Assembly: GCF_021647475.1 (NCBI RefSeq)
Contig: NZ_JAKIUR010000008.1
Span: forward strand, 15,372-79,371
Source of the DNA: Lutibacter sp.
GTDB lineage: Bacteria > Bacteroidota > Bacteroidia > Flavobacteriales > Flavobacteriaceae
Direction: 5' to 3'
Length of the DNA stretch: 64,000 bases
Shown piece by piece: positions 42,508 to 50,749 of the stretch. The notes beneath the pieces were generated by a model that did not search any database, had not been told where the DNA came from, and saw only the letters and a program-made list of their open reading frames with translations. How positions within the stretch are numbered: the first letter of the stretch is position 1; each line of letters starts with the position of its first letter. The translations under genes and the position numbers were made by a program.

Positions 42508-44962
42508 ATGCTTTAAATTGTTCTTCTTCACCGCCACCATTATAATTTCCTTGAGGTTTTGAACGTTTCTTTTTCTGATTAAATCTATACGTAAAATTTA
42601 ATAATATTTGTCGCTGCCTCCATTGAAATTCTCCAGTAGTAACAGTTGTTGGCGTGTAATCTATTGATTTTCGTTTACGTGTATTTAATAAGTCGCTTAC
42701 ATTGAATGAAAGTGTAGCTTTATCTTTAAATAAATCTTTACTAAAAGCTAAATTTAGCATGAACATTCCTTCTCTATTTGATTGAGCAGTTTTTCTGGGA
42801 CCTCTGTACATAACTCGGGTTTGCCAATCTATTTTCCCCGGTAAGGAAACTCTAGAATTAAAACGTGTAAACCAGCTAACATCATTGGCATCGTAATTTA
42901 TAGTATTGTAATTTCCTTTAGTTTGATAACTATAAAAATTAAAACTATTAGATAAACGCCACCATTTAAAAGGTTTGTAATTTGCAGTAAATTCAAATCC
43001 ATATCTATCTTGTGAACTTAAATTTATAGGACTTCTGACAATTACCAAAGTTGATATTCCATCAATGATTCTTGTTTCTTCCTTTTGGGCAAATTCAAAA
43101 TTATTGATAGAGTGTTGATAATATATTGAGGAGTTTAAAGTGAATTTATTCCATCTTTTTAAATAGCCTAAATCTAATGAGTTGGTGTAAACAGGATCTA
43201 AGCTAATGTTTCCTTTACGTATATATGTTTTGCTGGTTCGTGTTTCAAAAGGGTTTAAAAACCAATGTCTAGGTCTTCGTAATCTTCTGTTAAAACCTAA
43301 AGTTAAGCTTTCAGTATCATTAAACTCAAAACCTAAATTAACTGTTGGAAAAAATTCAGTATAGTTTTTATTATCAATTTCATTAGTTTGAATTAAATTA
43401 ATTTTTCTATCAGTGGTTTCCATTCGCAAACCTAATAAGTATGAAAATTTATTTATTTTTTTACCATATTGAGAATAAACAGCATAAATATTTTGTTCAA
43501 ATTTTAACGTATTTGAAAAGTTGGTGTTATTGAAATATTGATTTGTTGTTTCATCAAAATCTTCTACTAAATAATCAGAATTTAACGTATTTAAATCAAA
43601 TTTAAAACCGAATTCAAATTGTGAATCTTTACCAAAAGGTAGCACATAATCACTTTGAATTAAATAGGTGTTAGCACTTTGTATGGTAGAATTTTTTTCA
43701 GGATTGTTTATAACATTGGCAGGAAATAAATCTGTATCTGCTATATGTGCATAACTGTTTTGATCAGTGTTATCATACTGAAAATCAAAAGTTAACTTAT
43801 GCCCACTTTTTTTAAAATCTTGTGTAAAGTTTAAAGCATATTCTGTGGTCTTATTATTTCCTTTATCTTTTTCAATTCTATCATTTGTTTTAGTTAATAC
43901 ATCTAAATTATCAAACTCATTACTTGCATTGATTGAATTAGTTAAACCATCTGATTCATTGTATAAAACTGTTCCAGTAATACTACTTTTTTTGGTTAAA
44001 TAGTATTCCATACCAAACCTTGTATTAAAACTATTACGTTTTCTTTTATATAATTTATCTTCTTTTTTAGAAGATTTTTTGATATTAAAATCATCAAAAT
44101 ATGTGGTAAAATTATTTGAATTTCCAGGAGCATTACGATAGCTATAGCTTGTATTTGTAAAAATATTTAATTTTTTTGAACGAAAGTTAAGATTTGCTGA
44201 ACCACCAAAATTATCAGGATTTCCAGCCGTAGCTGTTAAAGAGCCATTGAAACCCTTAATTTTGCCTTTTCGTAAAATAATATTTAATATTCCGGCAGTA
44301 CCTTCAGCGTCATAACGTGCTGATGGGCTAGTGATTACTTCTACTTTTTGGATGGCATCTGCGGGTAATTGTTTTAAAGCTTCTGTTCCGTTTAAACCAA
44401 CTAAACCAGAAGGTTTTCCATTTATTAAAATACGAACGTTATCATTTCCTCGCAAACTTACATTTCCTTCTACATCTACGTCAACCGAGGGAATATTATC
44501 TAACACATCAGATGCAGTGCCACCTTTTACAGTCATATCTTTACCAACGTTGTATATTTTTTTATCTAAGTGAATTTCAACAGTGCTTTTTTCTGCAATT
44601 ATTTCAACTTCATCAAGGGCTTGAGCATCTGGTGATAAATAAATAGTTTTTAGATGAGTATCATTTATAAATGAAATATTATTTAATTTTTTTGTTTTGA
44701 AAGATATAAATTCTACAGAAACATTATAATTTCCTTTTTTTACTTCAATGGAGAAATTCCCTTTGGCATTTGTTAAGCCTCCTGTTATATTTTTACCATT
44801 TTTTGGAGTTAAAACTATGGTTGCATATTCTAATGGTTGCTTGGTTTCGTTTTCTAAAACTTTTCCTGTAACTAGAATTGTTGAATTAGAGTTTTGGTAA
44901 TTTTGAGCATTACTTTGGAATGTTAATAGGATAAAAAGTATTAAACTGAATATATTTTTCAT
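42506..44962 (-). CDS. Outer-membrane beta-barrel protein with CarboxypepD_reg and TonB plug-like domains (paralogue 1)
   Basis: An 818-residue protein from the ATG at 44962, chosen for the signal peptide MKNIFSLILFILLTFQSNAQ. A carboxypeptidase-regulatory-like beta-sandwich (about residues 30-115) is followed by a plug-like domain with DVEGNVSLRGNDNVRILINGKP and KVEVITSPSARYDAEGTAGILNIIL. A long outer-membrane beta-barrel of the OMP_b-brl_3 type completes it. Its family lies close to TonB-dependent receptors, but I see no obvious TonB box. The ligand is unknown. It is a paralogue of the protein at 45764-48160. Confidence 0.85.
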   Translation of the reverse strand: MKNIFSLILFILLTFQSNAQNYQNSNSTILVTGKVLENETKQPLEYATIVLTPKNGKNITGGLTNAKGNFSIEVKKGNYNVSVEFISFKTKKLNNISFINDTHLKTIYLSPDAQALDEVEIIAEKSTVEIHLDKKIYNVGKDMTVKGGTASDVLDNIPSVDVDVEGNVSLRGNDNVRILINGKPSGLVGLNGTEALKQLPADAIQKVEVITSPSARYDAEGTAGILNIILRKGKIKGFNGSLTATAGNPDNFGGSANLNFRSKKLNIFTNTSYSYRNAPGNSNNFTTYFDDFNIKKSSKKEDKLYKRKRNSFNTRFGMEYYLTKKSSITGTVLYNESDGLTNSINASNEFDNLDVLTKTNDRIEKDKGNNKTTEYALNFTQDFKKSGHKLTFDFQYDNTDQNSYAHIADTDLFPANVINNPEKNSTIQSANTYLIQSDYVLPFGKDSQFEFGFKFDLNTLNSDYLVEDFDETTNQYFNNTNFSNTLKFEQNIYAVYSQYGKKINKFSYLLGLRMETTDRKINLIQTNEIDNKNYTEFFPTVNLGFEFNDTESLTLGFNRRLRRPRHWFLNPFETRTSKTYIRKGNISLDPVYTNSLDLGYLKRWNKFTLNSSIYYQHSINNFEFAQKEETRIIDGISTLVIVRSPINLSSQDRYGFEFTANYKPFKWWRLSNSFNFYSYQTKGNYNTINYDANDVSWFTRFNSRVSLPGKIDWQTRVMYRGPRKTAQSNREGMFMLNLAFSKDLFKDKATLSFNVSDLLNTRKRKSIDYTPTTVTTGEFQWRQRQILLNFTYRFNQKKKRSKPQGNYNGGGEEEQFKA

Positions 44963-44986
44963 AGGTATATTTACTATTTTTCGGTG

Positions 44987-44994
44987 CAAATATA
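44987..44994 (-). promoter_or_regulatory. -7 box of outer-membrane paralogue 1 (TATATTTG)
   Basis: Minus-strand TATATTTG, 24 bp before the start codon at 44962. No well-placed -33 TTG. Confidence 0.5.
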
Positions 44995-45117
44995 TAGGTA
45001 ATTAAAATGAAACTATGTTAACGAGTGTTAAACCTTGTTAACCTAAGTTTGATGTAAGAAAACAAGTTGTGTACGGAAAATCAATAAGCTACATCATTGT
45101 GATAATTAAGCAAATCG

Positions 45118-45196
45118 AAACGAGGAAGCAATCTCATTTTTATGAAAAGATTGCTTCAAATTATGACACTACGTTTATAATTTTCGCAATGACATT
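45118..45196. repeat. R3 degenerate palindromic repeat
   Basis: Contains GAAGCAATCT ... AGATTGCTTC as an inverted repeat and TCGCAATGACA near its end, resembling a separate small repeat family built on CAATGACG/GAAGCAATCTC. It is the only copy seen here, located between the outer-membrane protein gene and the ArsC-like gene. Confidence 0.5.
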
Positions 45197-45206
45197 TTGA
45201 TTTTTG

Positions 45207-45545
45207 TTATAAAATACTTTTTATAATTTCTGGTGGGCGACCGATAATTGCTTTTCCATTGGCAATTACAATTGGTCTTTCTATAAGCTTTGGATTTGCA
45301 ACCATAGCATCAATAATCTCGTTATCTGATAAGCTTTTGCCTTTATATTCCGTTTTCCAAATAGTTTCATTTTTTCTAACTAAATCAATAGGTTTTATAC
45401 CTAATAATTTTATTAATTCTGCTAGTTCTTCTTGTGTAAAAGGTTTTTCTAAATATTTTACAACTTCAAAAGGATTGTTTGAATTTTTTAATATTTCTAA
45501 GCCTTGGCGACTTTTACTGCAACGTGGATTGTGATAAATTTTCAT
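45207..45545 (-). CDS. ArsC/Spx-family reductase
   Basis: A 112-residue thioredoxin-fold protein starting at the ATG at 45545 (MKIYHNPRCSKSRQGLEIL). It has the active Cys of ArsC (HNPRCSKSR, Cys about residue 9) and the C-terminal substrate region LIERPIVIANGKAIIGRPPE. Glutaredoxin-linked arsenate reductases look like this, but no ars regulator or arsenite pump is nearby. Its physiological role may therefore be general thiol redox. An upstream ATG at 45578 adds a weak extension and was not chosen. Confidence 0.85.
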   Translation of the reverse strand: MKIYHNPRCSKSRQGLEILKNSNNPFEVVKYLEKPFTQEELAELIKLLGIKPIDLVRKNETIWKTEYKGKSLSDNEIIDAMVANPKLIERPIVIANGKAIIGRPPEIIKSIL

Positions 45546-45585
45546 AAATAAGTTTATTGATTGTCCGTAATTAATCATAAATGTT

Positions 45586-45713
45586 CGTCACCCTGAACCT
45601 ACCAGCAGCAGGCGGGCTTATTTCAGGGTATCATCAATATAAATTGGTGATTAGTAAAAACTATAAGATGCTGAAACAAGCCTGCCTGCCGGTCAGGCAG
45701 GTTCAGCATGACG
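45586..45713. repeat. R1 interspersed palindromic repeat, copy 7
   Basis: 128 bp: begins CGTCACCCTGAACC, has the CAGCAGCAGGCGGG stem on the left and CCTGCCTGCCGGTCAGGCAGG on the right, ends TTCAGCATGACG. The longest copy; similar right part to the copy at 27111. Confidence 0.85.
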
Positions 45714-45763
45714 TATAAATATGATACAAAATGGATATGCATTAGTTTTAACAAAAATAAGCA

Positions 45764-48160
45764 TTAAAATTTATTTTTAGTTTCTTCTGCTTTCTTATCA
45801 AAATTAATTTTTCTATCCTGTTTACGTTGGTTAAATCTATAGGTAAAGGATGCTAAAATGGTTGGGTATTTCTGTTTAATATATGCATCTGAAATATAAT
45901 TGGTATCAAATCTAGTTCGTTTAGTTCTATAAGAATTAAAAATATCATCAGAAGTTATACTTATAGTTGCATTTTTACCAAGTATATCTTTACTAATAGC
46001 AAAATTAGCATAGGTATATGCTTGCCTTGTGGAAACAGGACCTTTAGAAATTAAATAATGGCTTACCTTAGTTTGAAAATTAAACCAATTTGGGATTTTA
46101 ATTTGAGTTAATAAGCTAAAATCAACATTAGTGTTATTATTATTAAAATTTTGTGTAATGGTTTTGTTAGCTGTGTTTACAATTTGAAATACCCCAGATT
46201 GATTAAAATTACCTACTAATACATTTGCGGTAAAGCTAATTATCTTGTTTGGTTTATAAATGGCATTTATATTGACAGCAGCATATTTTAATTTACCTAT
46301 ATTAAAAGGCATTGTAATTAATTTATTAAGTCCATTTACTTGTTCGCCAGTTTCATACGTTACACTCTGTCTATAATCCTTATAAATGGTATATATTAGC
46401 GTAGGAATAATAGTTATTTTTTTACCAAAAAAAGCATATGTTAATTGAAAATTATCGACATAAATAGGGTTTAAATCTATATTTCCTTTATTACTATTAG
46501 TCTCACTTAATTTTATTTCAAAGGGTTGTAAATCATAAAAACCAGGAGGCAGGTACTTATATCCATAGTAAAAACTTAAACTTTTAGAATCTGAAAAACT
46601 ATAATATAAAGTAACGTCAGGAAACAAATTGTTAAAATCTTTGTTTTGTACGGTATTTAAATATTCATAATTAGTTTTATATTTTAAAAATTCGGCTCGT
46701 AAACCAAATTGCACATATAGTTTATTCAGTTGGCTAGCTAATACAGCAGAAACGGCATTACTTTCATCTTTAAAATCTATCTTCTGGTTGGTATTGTTTT
46801 GTATATATTCAAATGGAGTATCACCAAAATTACCTTCATATCTAATTTCATAATCGGTATTTTTAGAAATGGTATTGGCATAAACTATTTTGGTATTGGT
46901 GTTTTTTAATGTGTTTTTTTGGTTATAATTTTCATCTAAAAAATTAGGGTTGGTATTGCTAAATTTATTAGTGTAATTTTCTTTATCCAAACTGTTGGAA
47001 ACATATATATTTAAACTTTCACCTTCTTTATTAAAGTTATGATTAAATTCAGCAACTAGTTCTACAATTTCATCGGTAAAAGCACCATCATTAATTCTAT
47101 TGTTAGTTGCGGTAAGAATATGGTTTGCATCAAATATTTCTGAAAAAGTTTTGGAACGATTGCTAGCATCAATATTTGTGTAATTTATAGAAGTGCTGAG
47201 TGTACTTTTTTTAGATAAATTAATATCTAAGCCAACGGTACTTATAAAAGTATTTGCTGGTCGTTCATTTTTGGAATTTTCATTTAAAAATGACGTTGTG
47301 TTGTTATTTACAAAATATTCATTTTTATAACTAGCAACATCAATTGGATTTCTATGAGAGTATTGGGTATTGGTATAAAAATTTAGTTTTTTAGTTTTAT
47401 TATTTAAAGTTAATAAACCACCATAATAATCTTTGTAACCACCTGTTCCTGTTAAAGAAGCATTTAAACCTTCATTTTTACCTTTTTTTAGAATAATATT
47501 TATAACACCTTGCACGGTTGCACTATATTTTGCTCCAGGGCTAGTAATAACTTCTACCTTTTCAACACTTCCGGCAGGTAATGTTTTTAAAACATCCGAT
47601 TTTGATAACGTAGAGGTTTGTCCATTAATGAGTACTACAACATTACTTTGTCCGTTTATTTTTATACTCCCTGATGGATCAACATCAACGGAAGGGATAT
47701 TTCCTAAAACTTGGGTAATGGTGGCACCATCAGCTGAAATATCTTTACCAACATTAAATACTAGTTTATTTCTTTTAAATTCTAGGGTGCTTTTTTCTGC
47801 AACCACTTCAACTTCACTAAGCGTATTAATATCCATTTCAATTGAAATTGTTCCGATATTAATATCTCTATTAATGGTAGAAATACTTAATTTTTTAGTT
47901 TTATATGGATAAGAACCAACAGTTGCAATATAAGTTCCTTCTTCAACATCTATAGAAAACTTACCTCTTGCATTGGTAATGCCTCCGTACATTATTTTTG
48001 TTGAATCGGTACTTTTAAAAACAACAGTAATATCTTCTAATGGTCTTTTACTTGAGATGTCAATTATTTTACCAGAAACGGTATAAATAGATTTTTTTGA
48101 ATTTTGGCTATAGACCAATGTAGGAACTACAAAGATAAGTAGTAAAAATACTTTTCTCAT
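45764..48160 (-). CDS. Outer-membrane beta-barrel protein with CarboxypepD_reg and plug-like domains (paralogue 2)
   Basis: A 798-residue protein starting at the ATG at 48160 (MRKVFLLLIFVVPTLVYSQ signal peptide). The apparent 35-codon extension upstream is AT-rich leader. The layout is the same as in the gene at 42506: a carboxypeptidase-regulatory-like domain, plug-like segments (DPSGSIKINGQSNVVVLINGQ, KVEVITSPGAKYSATVQGVINIIL) and an OMP_b-brl_3 barrel. The ligand is unknown. Its 105-bp upstream region is clearly similar to the region upstream of the first gene of the peptide island, suggesting common control. Confidence 0.84.
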   Translation of the reverse strand: MRKVFLLLIFVVPTLVYSQNSKKSIYTVSGKIIDISSKRPLEDITVVFKSTDSTKIMYGGITNARGKFSIDVEEGTYIATVGSYPYKTKKLSISTINRDINIGTISIEMDINTLSEVEVVAEKSTLEFKRNKLVFNVGKDISADGATITQVLGNIPSVDVDPSGSIKINGQSNVVVLINGQTSTLSKSDVLKTLPAGSVEKVEVITSPGAKYSATVQGVINIILKKGKNEGLNASLTGTGGYKDYYGGLLTLNNKTKKLNFYTNTQYSHRNPIDVASYKNEYFVNNNTTSFLNENSKNERPANTFISTVGLDINLSKKSTLSTSINYTNIDASNRSKTFSEIFDANHILTATNNRINDGAFTDEIVELVAEFNHNFNKEGESLNIYVSNSLDKENYTNKFSNTNPNFLDENYNQKNTLKNTNTKIVYANTISKNTDYEIRYEGNFGDTPFEYIQNNTNQKIDFKDESNAVSAVLASQLNKLYVQFGLRAEFLKYKTNYEYLNTVQNKDFNNLFPDVTLYYSFSDSKSLSFYYGYKYLPPGFYDLQPFEIKLSETNSNKGNIDLNPIYVDNFQLTYAFFGKKITIIPTLIYTIYKDYRQSVTYETGEQVNGLNKLITMPFNIGKLKYAAVNINAIYKPNKIISFTANVLVGNFNQSGVFQIVNTANKTITQNFNNNNTNVDFSLLTQIKIPNWFNFQTKVSHYLISKGPVSTRQAYTYANFAISKDILGKNATISITSDDIFNSYRTKRTRFDTNYISDAYIKQKYPTILASFTYRFNQRKQDRKINFDKKAEETKNKF

Positions 48161-48265
48161 ACAATCAGTTTTTTTATATTTTATAACAATTTTACGTATC
48201 AATAATTTTATTGACAAATTAATCTTCTTAACTTTGTAAAAATACAAATTATTATGAAATAACAA
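48161..48265 (-). promoter_or_regulatory. Upstream region shared with the peptide-island lead gene
   Basis: On the minus strand this leader starts TTGTTATTTCATAATAATT and contains AATAAAATTATTGATAC. The region at 60419-60513 carries TTGTTATTTCGTAATAATT and AATAAAATTATTGACAC in the same order and spacing before its start codon. The AATAATTTG part resembles a -7 box with one base deleted. Confidence 0.55.
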
Positions 48266-48324
48266 CTATTTATACGGTTTATTTACCTGTTTATTGCTAA
48301 ATATTTAAAAAATTAATAAAATCT

Positions 48325-48945
48325 TTAAAAAATAATTTTATAGAATTCCAACCGTTGTAATAGTTGAGCATAATTTGTATAGTGAATTCCGTTTAAATTT
48401 AATTGTTTGGCAGCAATTATATTTTCTTTATTATCATCAATAAAAATAGCCTTTTCAGGAATAATATGATATCTATTAAAAAGTGTTTTATAAATTTTGA
48501 GGTGTGGTTTTCTAGTTTTTTCTTGTCCAGAAACTACAATTCCGTCAAACTCATTAAAAAAGGGAAATAATTCTAAAGCTAACTCCCATTTTTCTGCACT
48601 CCAATTGGTTAAAGCATATATTTTGTAGCTATTAGTAGCTTTTAATTTTTTAAAAAGGGTAACATTTTCGTTTATACTACCTGAAAACATGCGATGCCAT
48701 TCCTTGTAATACAACCTAATCCATTCTTCATATTTCGGAAATTCGGCTATTTTAAGATTTACAGCTTCTTCAATAGTTCTACCTTCATCTTGTTGCATAT
48801 TCCAATCACTTGTACAAACCGTATTTAAAAACCATTGCATTTTTTCTTCATCATCATTAAACACTTTTCTATACACATATTTAGGGTTCCAATCTACTAA
48901 AACGCCACCTAAATCAAAAATTATAGTGTTTATTTTATTTTTCAT
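48325..48945 (-). CDS. HAD-superfamily hydrolase (haloacid dehalogenase-like)
   Basis: A 206-residue phosphatase-like protein. It carries motif I IIFDLGGVLVDWNP (nucleophile Asp about residue 11), motif II YALTNWS, the Lys region SGQEKTRKPHLKIYKTL and motif IV AIFIDDNKENI. This subgroup includes YihX-type sugar phosphatases and haloacid dehalogenases; the substrate is not known. The ATG at 48945 overlaps the stop of a remnant prfB 3' end as TAATG. An alternative ATG lies at 48951. The gene was probably coupled to prfB before the island inserted. Confidence 0.87.
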   Translation of the reverse strand: MKNKINTIIFDLGGVLVDWNPKYVYRKVFNDDEEKMQWFLNTVCTSDWNMQQDEGRTIEEAVNLKIAEFPKYEEWIRLYYKEWHRMFSGSINENVTLFKKLKATNSYKIYALTNWSAEKWELALELFPFFNEFDGIVVSGQEKTRKPHLKIYKTLFNRYHIIPEKAIFIDDNKENIIAAKQLNLNGIHYTNYAQLLQRLEFYKIIF

Positions 48946-49010
48946 TACCATTCATTTGAAGTTTTTTCTTGACCTTGTTGCATTAAATAGGCTTTAATAA
49001 ATCCATCTAA
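48945..49010 (-). pseudogene. Orphan 3' end of prfB (original tail left behind)
   Basis: Minus-strand translation gives LDGFIKAYLMQQGQEKT followed by SNEW and stop, matching the last residues of intact prfB (60584-61690) up to the 50-bp repeat end. The stop codon TAA overlaps the HAD start as TAATG, as expected of the ancestral prfB-HAD junction. Confidence 0.85.
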
Positions 49011-49021
49011 TTTACAGAATT

Positions 49022-50314
49022 TTATTTATCAAATACATTTTTAAGTTGATAAAAAAAGCGTTGGATAAGGCGTAGCTTTTCTGTAATAATTTCTGCTTTA
49101 CCACGCATTTCTTGCTGAAAATCAATTTGTTTATTGTAAGAAGTTATTAGCTTTTTGTTAAGTGATACATCTATTAGATAATTTCCATCTTTATCTGGAA
49201 AGAGTGAAATATTTTCAACTTTACCAGACAACATACCAAACTCAGTAGCAGGATAATTAGCTAATCTAATATTAACTTTTTGACCAATTTTAATTTTTCC
49301 TGCATTTTGAATAGGTGCTTTTATTTTGCCTATATAACCTAAATTTTTTGAAGGAATTATAGTAAAAACTAAATCTCCTGCATTTACTGTTTGATTTTTA
49401 TTCCAAAAAGACATGTAAGAAACTTCACCTGCAATGGAAGATTCTAAAGCATAGCGTAATTCCCAATATTTTATTGATCTTTTTAATTCGTAAAACGATT
49501 GTATTACTTTTTTTAACAATCTAGTATCTTCTTGGGTTTTCTTTATTTTAGAGCTTTTTATGGTATTTTTGGAACTTCCAATTGCCTCACGTAACTGAGA
49601 AATTGAACTATTCATATTTTTAAAACTACGTTTTGATTTTGTGTACTCTAATTGTTTTCTTTCGTAATCTTGAGCAGAGATAACTCCTTTTTCAAATAAA
49701 ATTTTACTTCTGTTTAAATCTTTTTTATCGAATTCTAATTCTTTTTTATTTAATTCTTTTTGAGATTTTAAAATTGCCAATCTATTTTTAACTTCAGCAA
49801 GAGAAACATTATTTGCTAAAAATTCACTAGAATAGGGCTTCAACTTTTTATTTAAAATATATTCAGAATAATTAGTTTCAAAATTTGAAAAATTTGAGGT
49901 AATATCACCAAGTGCTAAAAATGGTAATTCATCTATCGAAAAAATAAACTCCTTTTTATTTATTGTAATTGTATCTACAATGCTTTTAAGCAATAAAACA
50001 TCTTTGTAATTTGCTGTGTTTTCAATTACTGCAATAATACTATTTGCCCTTACTTTAGCTCTATTGTTAACCAATATGGTTTCAATTTTACCAGTTGATT
50101 TCGCATAAATTTTTTCTGGTGGTATTTTTGTAGTAACAACCACTTCCGCAGTTATAACATCAGGATATTTTACAAACCATGTAATTAATAACAATAGTAA
50201 AATTAATAATAATACTAAGGTATTTCCATACCTAACCATCCAATTAGGCACATAGCTTAATATTTCCTGTACTTCTTCGCTACGTATTTGTATTTTTTCT
50301 TTTTTATTTGGCAT
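49022..50314 (-). CDS. HlyD-family secretion adaptor
   Basis: Periplasmic membrane-fusion subunit expected to bridge the C39 exporter to an outer-membrane channel. 430 residues: cytoplasmic N terminus, one helix (about 29-48, VLLLILLLLLITWFV), a biotinyl-lipoyl-like half (YAKSTGKIETILVNNRAKVRANSIIAVIENTA), a long coiled coil (about 165-275) and a second lipoyl half with GEVSYMSFWNKNQTVNAGDLVFTIIP. A beta-barrel segment QKVNIRLANYPATEFGMLSGKVENISLFPDKDGNYLIDV completes it. It is the last island gene. No TolC-like protein is encoded in the island, so a chromosomal one would be used. Confidence 0.9.
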   Translation of the reverse strand: MPNKKEKIQIRSEEVQEILSYVPNWMVRYGNTLVLLLILLLLLITWFVKYPDVITAEVVVTTKIPPEKIYAKSTGKIETILVNNRAKVRANSIIAVIENTANYKDVLLLKSIVDTITINKKEFIFSIDELPFLALGDITSNFSNFETNYSEYILNKKLKPYSSEFLANNVSLAEVKNRLAILKSQKELNKKELEFDKKDLNRSKILFEKGVISAQDYERKQLEYTKSKRSFKNMNSSISQLREAIGSSKNTIKSSKIKKTQEDTRLLKKVIQSFYELKRSIKYWELRYALESSIAGEVSYMSFWNKNQTVNAGDLVFTIIPSKNLGYIGKIKAPIQNAGKIKIGQKVNIRLANYPATEFGMLSGKVENISLFPDKDGNYLIDVSLNKKLITSYNKQIDFQQEMRGKAEIITEKLRLIQRFFYQLKNVFDK

Positions 50315-50375
50315 TTATTTATTTTATTAATACATAATTATAGTCATATTTTATATTACGATTTGATAAAACAAT

Positions 50376-50409
50376 AAATTAGAGGAATGCTTCAGCATTC
50401 CTCTAATTT
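50376..50409 (-). terminator. 3' hairpin of peptide gene a
   Basis: Perfect 15-bp arms, 50376-50390 and 50395-50409 (GAGGAATGC ... GCATTCCTC), with loop TTCA, 12 bp after the stop. A U-rich stretch follows on the minus strand, so it may terminate or protect the transcript. Confidence 0.75.
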
Positions 50410-50420
50410 AAAAATATAAT

Positions 50421-50669
50421 TTAACGATAGACACAATAACTACCGTTAGTAGTTACCAGACAAGTCCCAACTAATTGAGCTCCAGTATGATGATCTACAA
50501 TCCAACCACAACCAGTATCTGGACATGAGTTTCCGCCACCATCACCGAGAGACGAACCAATTCCATCATAATATGGACCTGGATTTCCATCATCAAATGT
50601 ACCTCCATTAATTTGTTTTTGCTCCGCTTTACTTAAAGCTTTTCCTAAATTTAAAAATTGTTTTTTCAT
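50421..50669 (-). CDS. Cysteine-rich secreted peptide precursor a
   Basis: An 82-residue precursor. The 23-residue leader (MKKQFLNLGKALSKAEQK then QINGG) is nearly identical in all seven island peptides and ends in Gly-Gly, the C39-peptidase cleavage point. The predicted 59-residue core is Gly/Asp-rich with 4 Cys (SCPDTGCG, VGTC, SYC). It is the longest core and the least like the others. It lies between the exporter and the HlyD gene, preceded by the 53-bp element and followed by a hairpin. Bacteriocin, signal or surface-adhesive function cannot be told from the sequence. Confidence 0.87.
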   Translation of the reverse strand: MKKQFLNLGKALSKAEQKQINGGTFDDGNPGPYYDGIGSSLGDGGGNSCPDTGCGWIVDHHTGAQLVGTCLVTTNGSYCVYR

Positions 50670-50693
50670 AATAAAAATTTAAAATTTGATATA

Positions 50694-50746
50694 GCCTTGA
50701 ACATTTATAGACACTCAAGGTTTGTGTCTATTCCTCGCGAGAGAAT
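50694..50746 (-). promoter_or_regulatory. 53-bp 5' element of peptide a (pseudoknot type 1)
   Basis: In minus-strand order: ATTC(T)CTCGCGAGGAAT palindrome, then AGACAC, AAA, CCTTGA, GTGTCT, ATAAATGT, TCAAGG. AGACAC pairs with GTGTCT and CCTTGA pairs with TCAAGG, in interlocked order. It starts 4 bp downstream of the exporter stop and ends 25 bp before the peptide ATG. The only loop change against other copies is ATAAATGT for TTAAATGT. Confidence 0.85.
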
Positions 50747-50749
50747 GTT

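Noticed and set aside
45207..45545. Arsenic resistance operon
   Set aside because: Only an ArsC-like protein is seen, without arsR, arsB or acr3 neighbours, so a general thiol-reductase role is as likely.
48161..48265. 35-codon N-terminal extension of the outer-membrane protein at 45764
   Set aside because: The signal peptide starts at 48160, and the upstream part is the AT-rich leader shared with the island gene.
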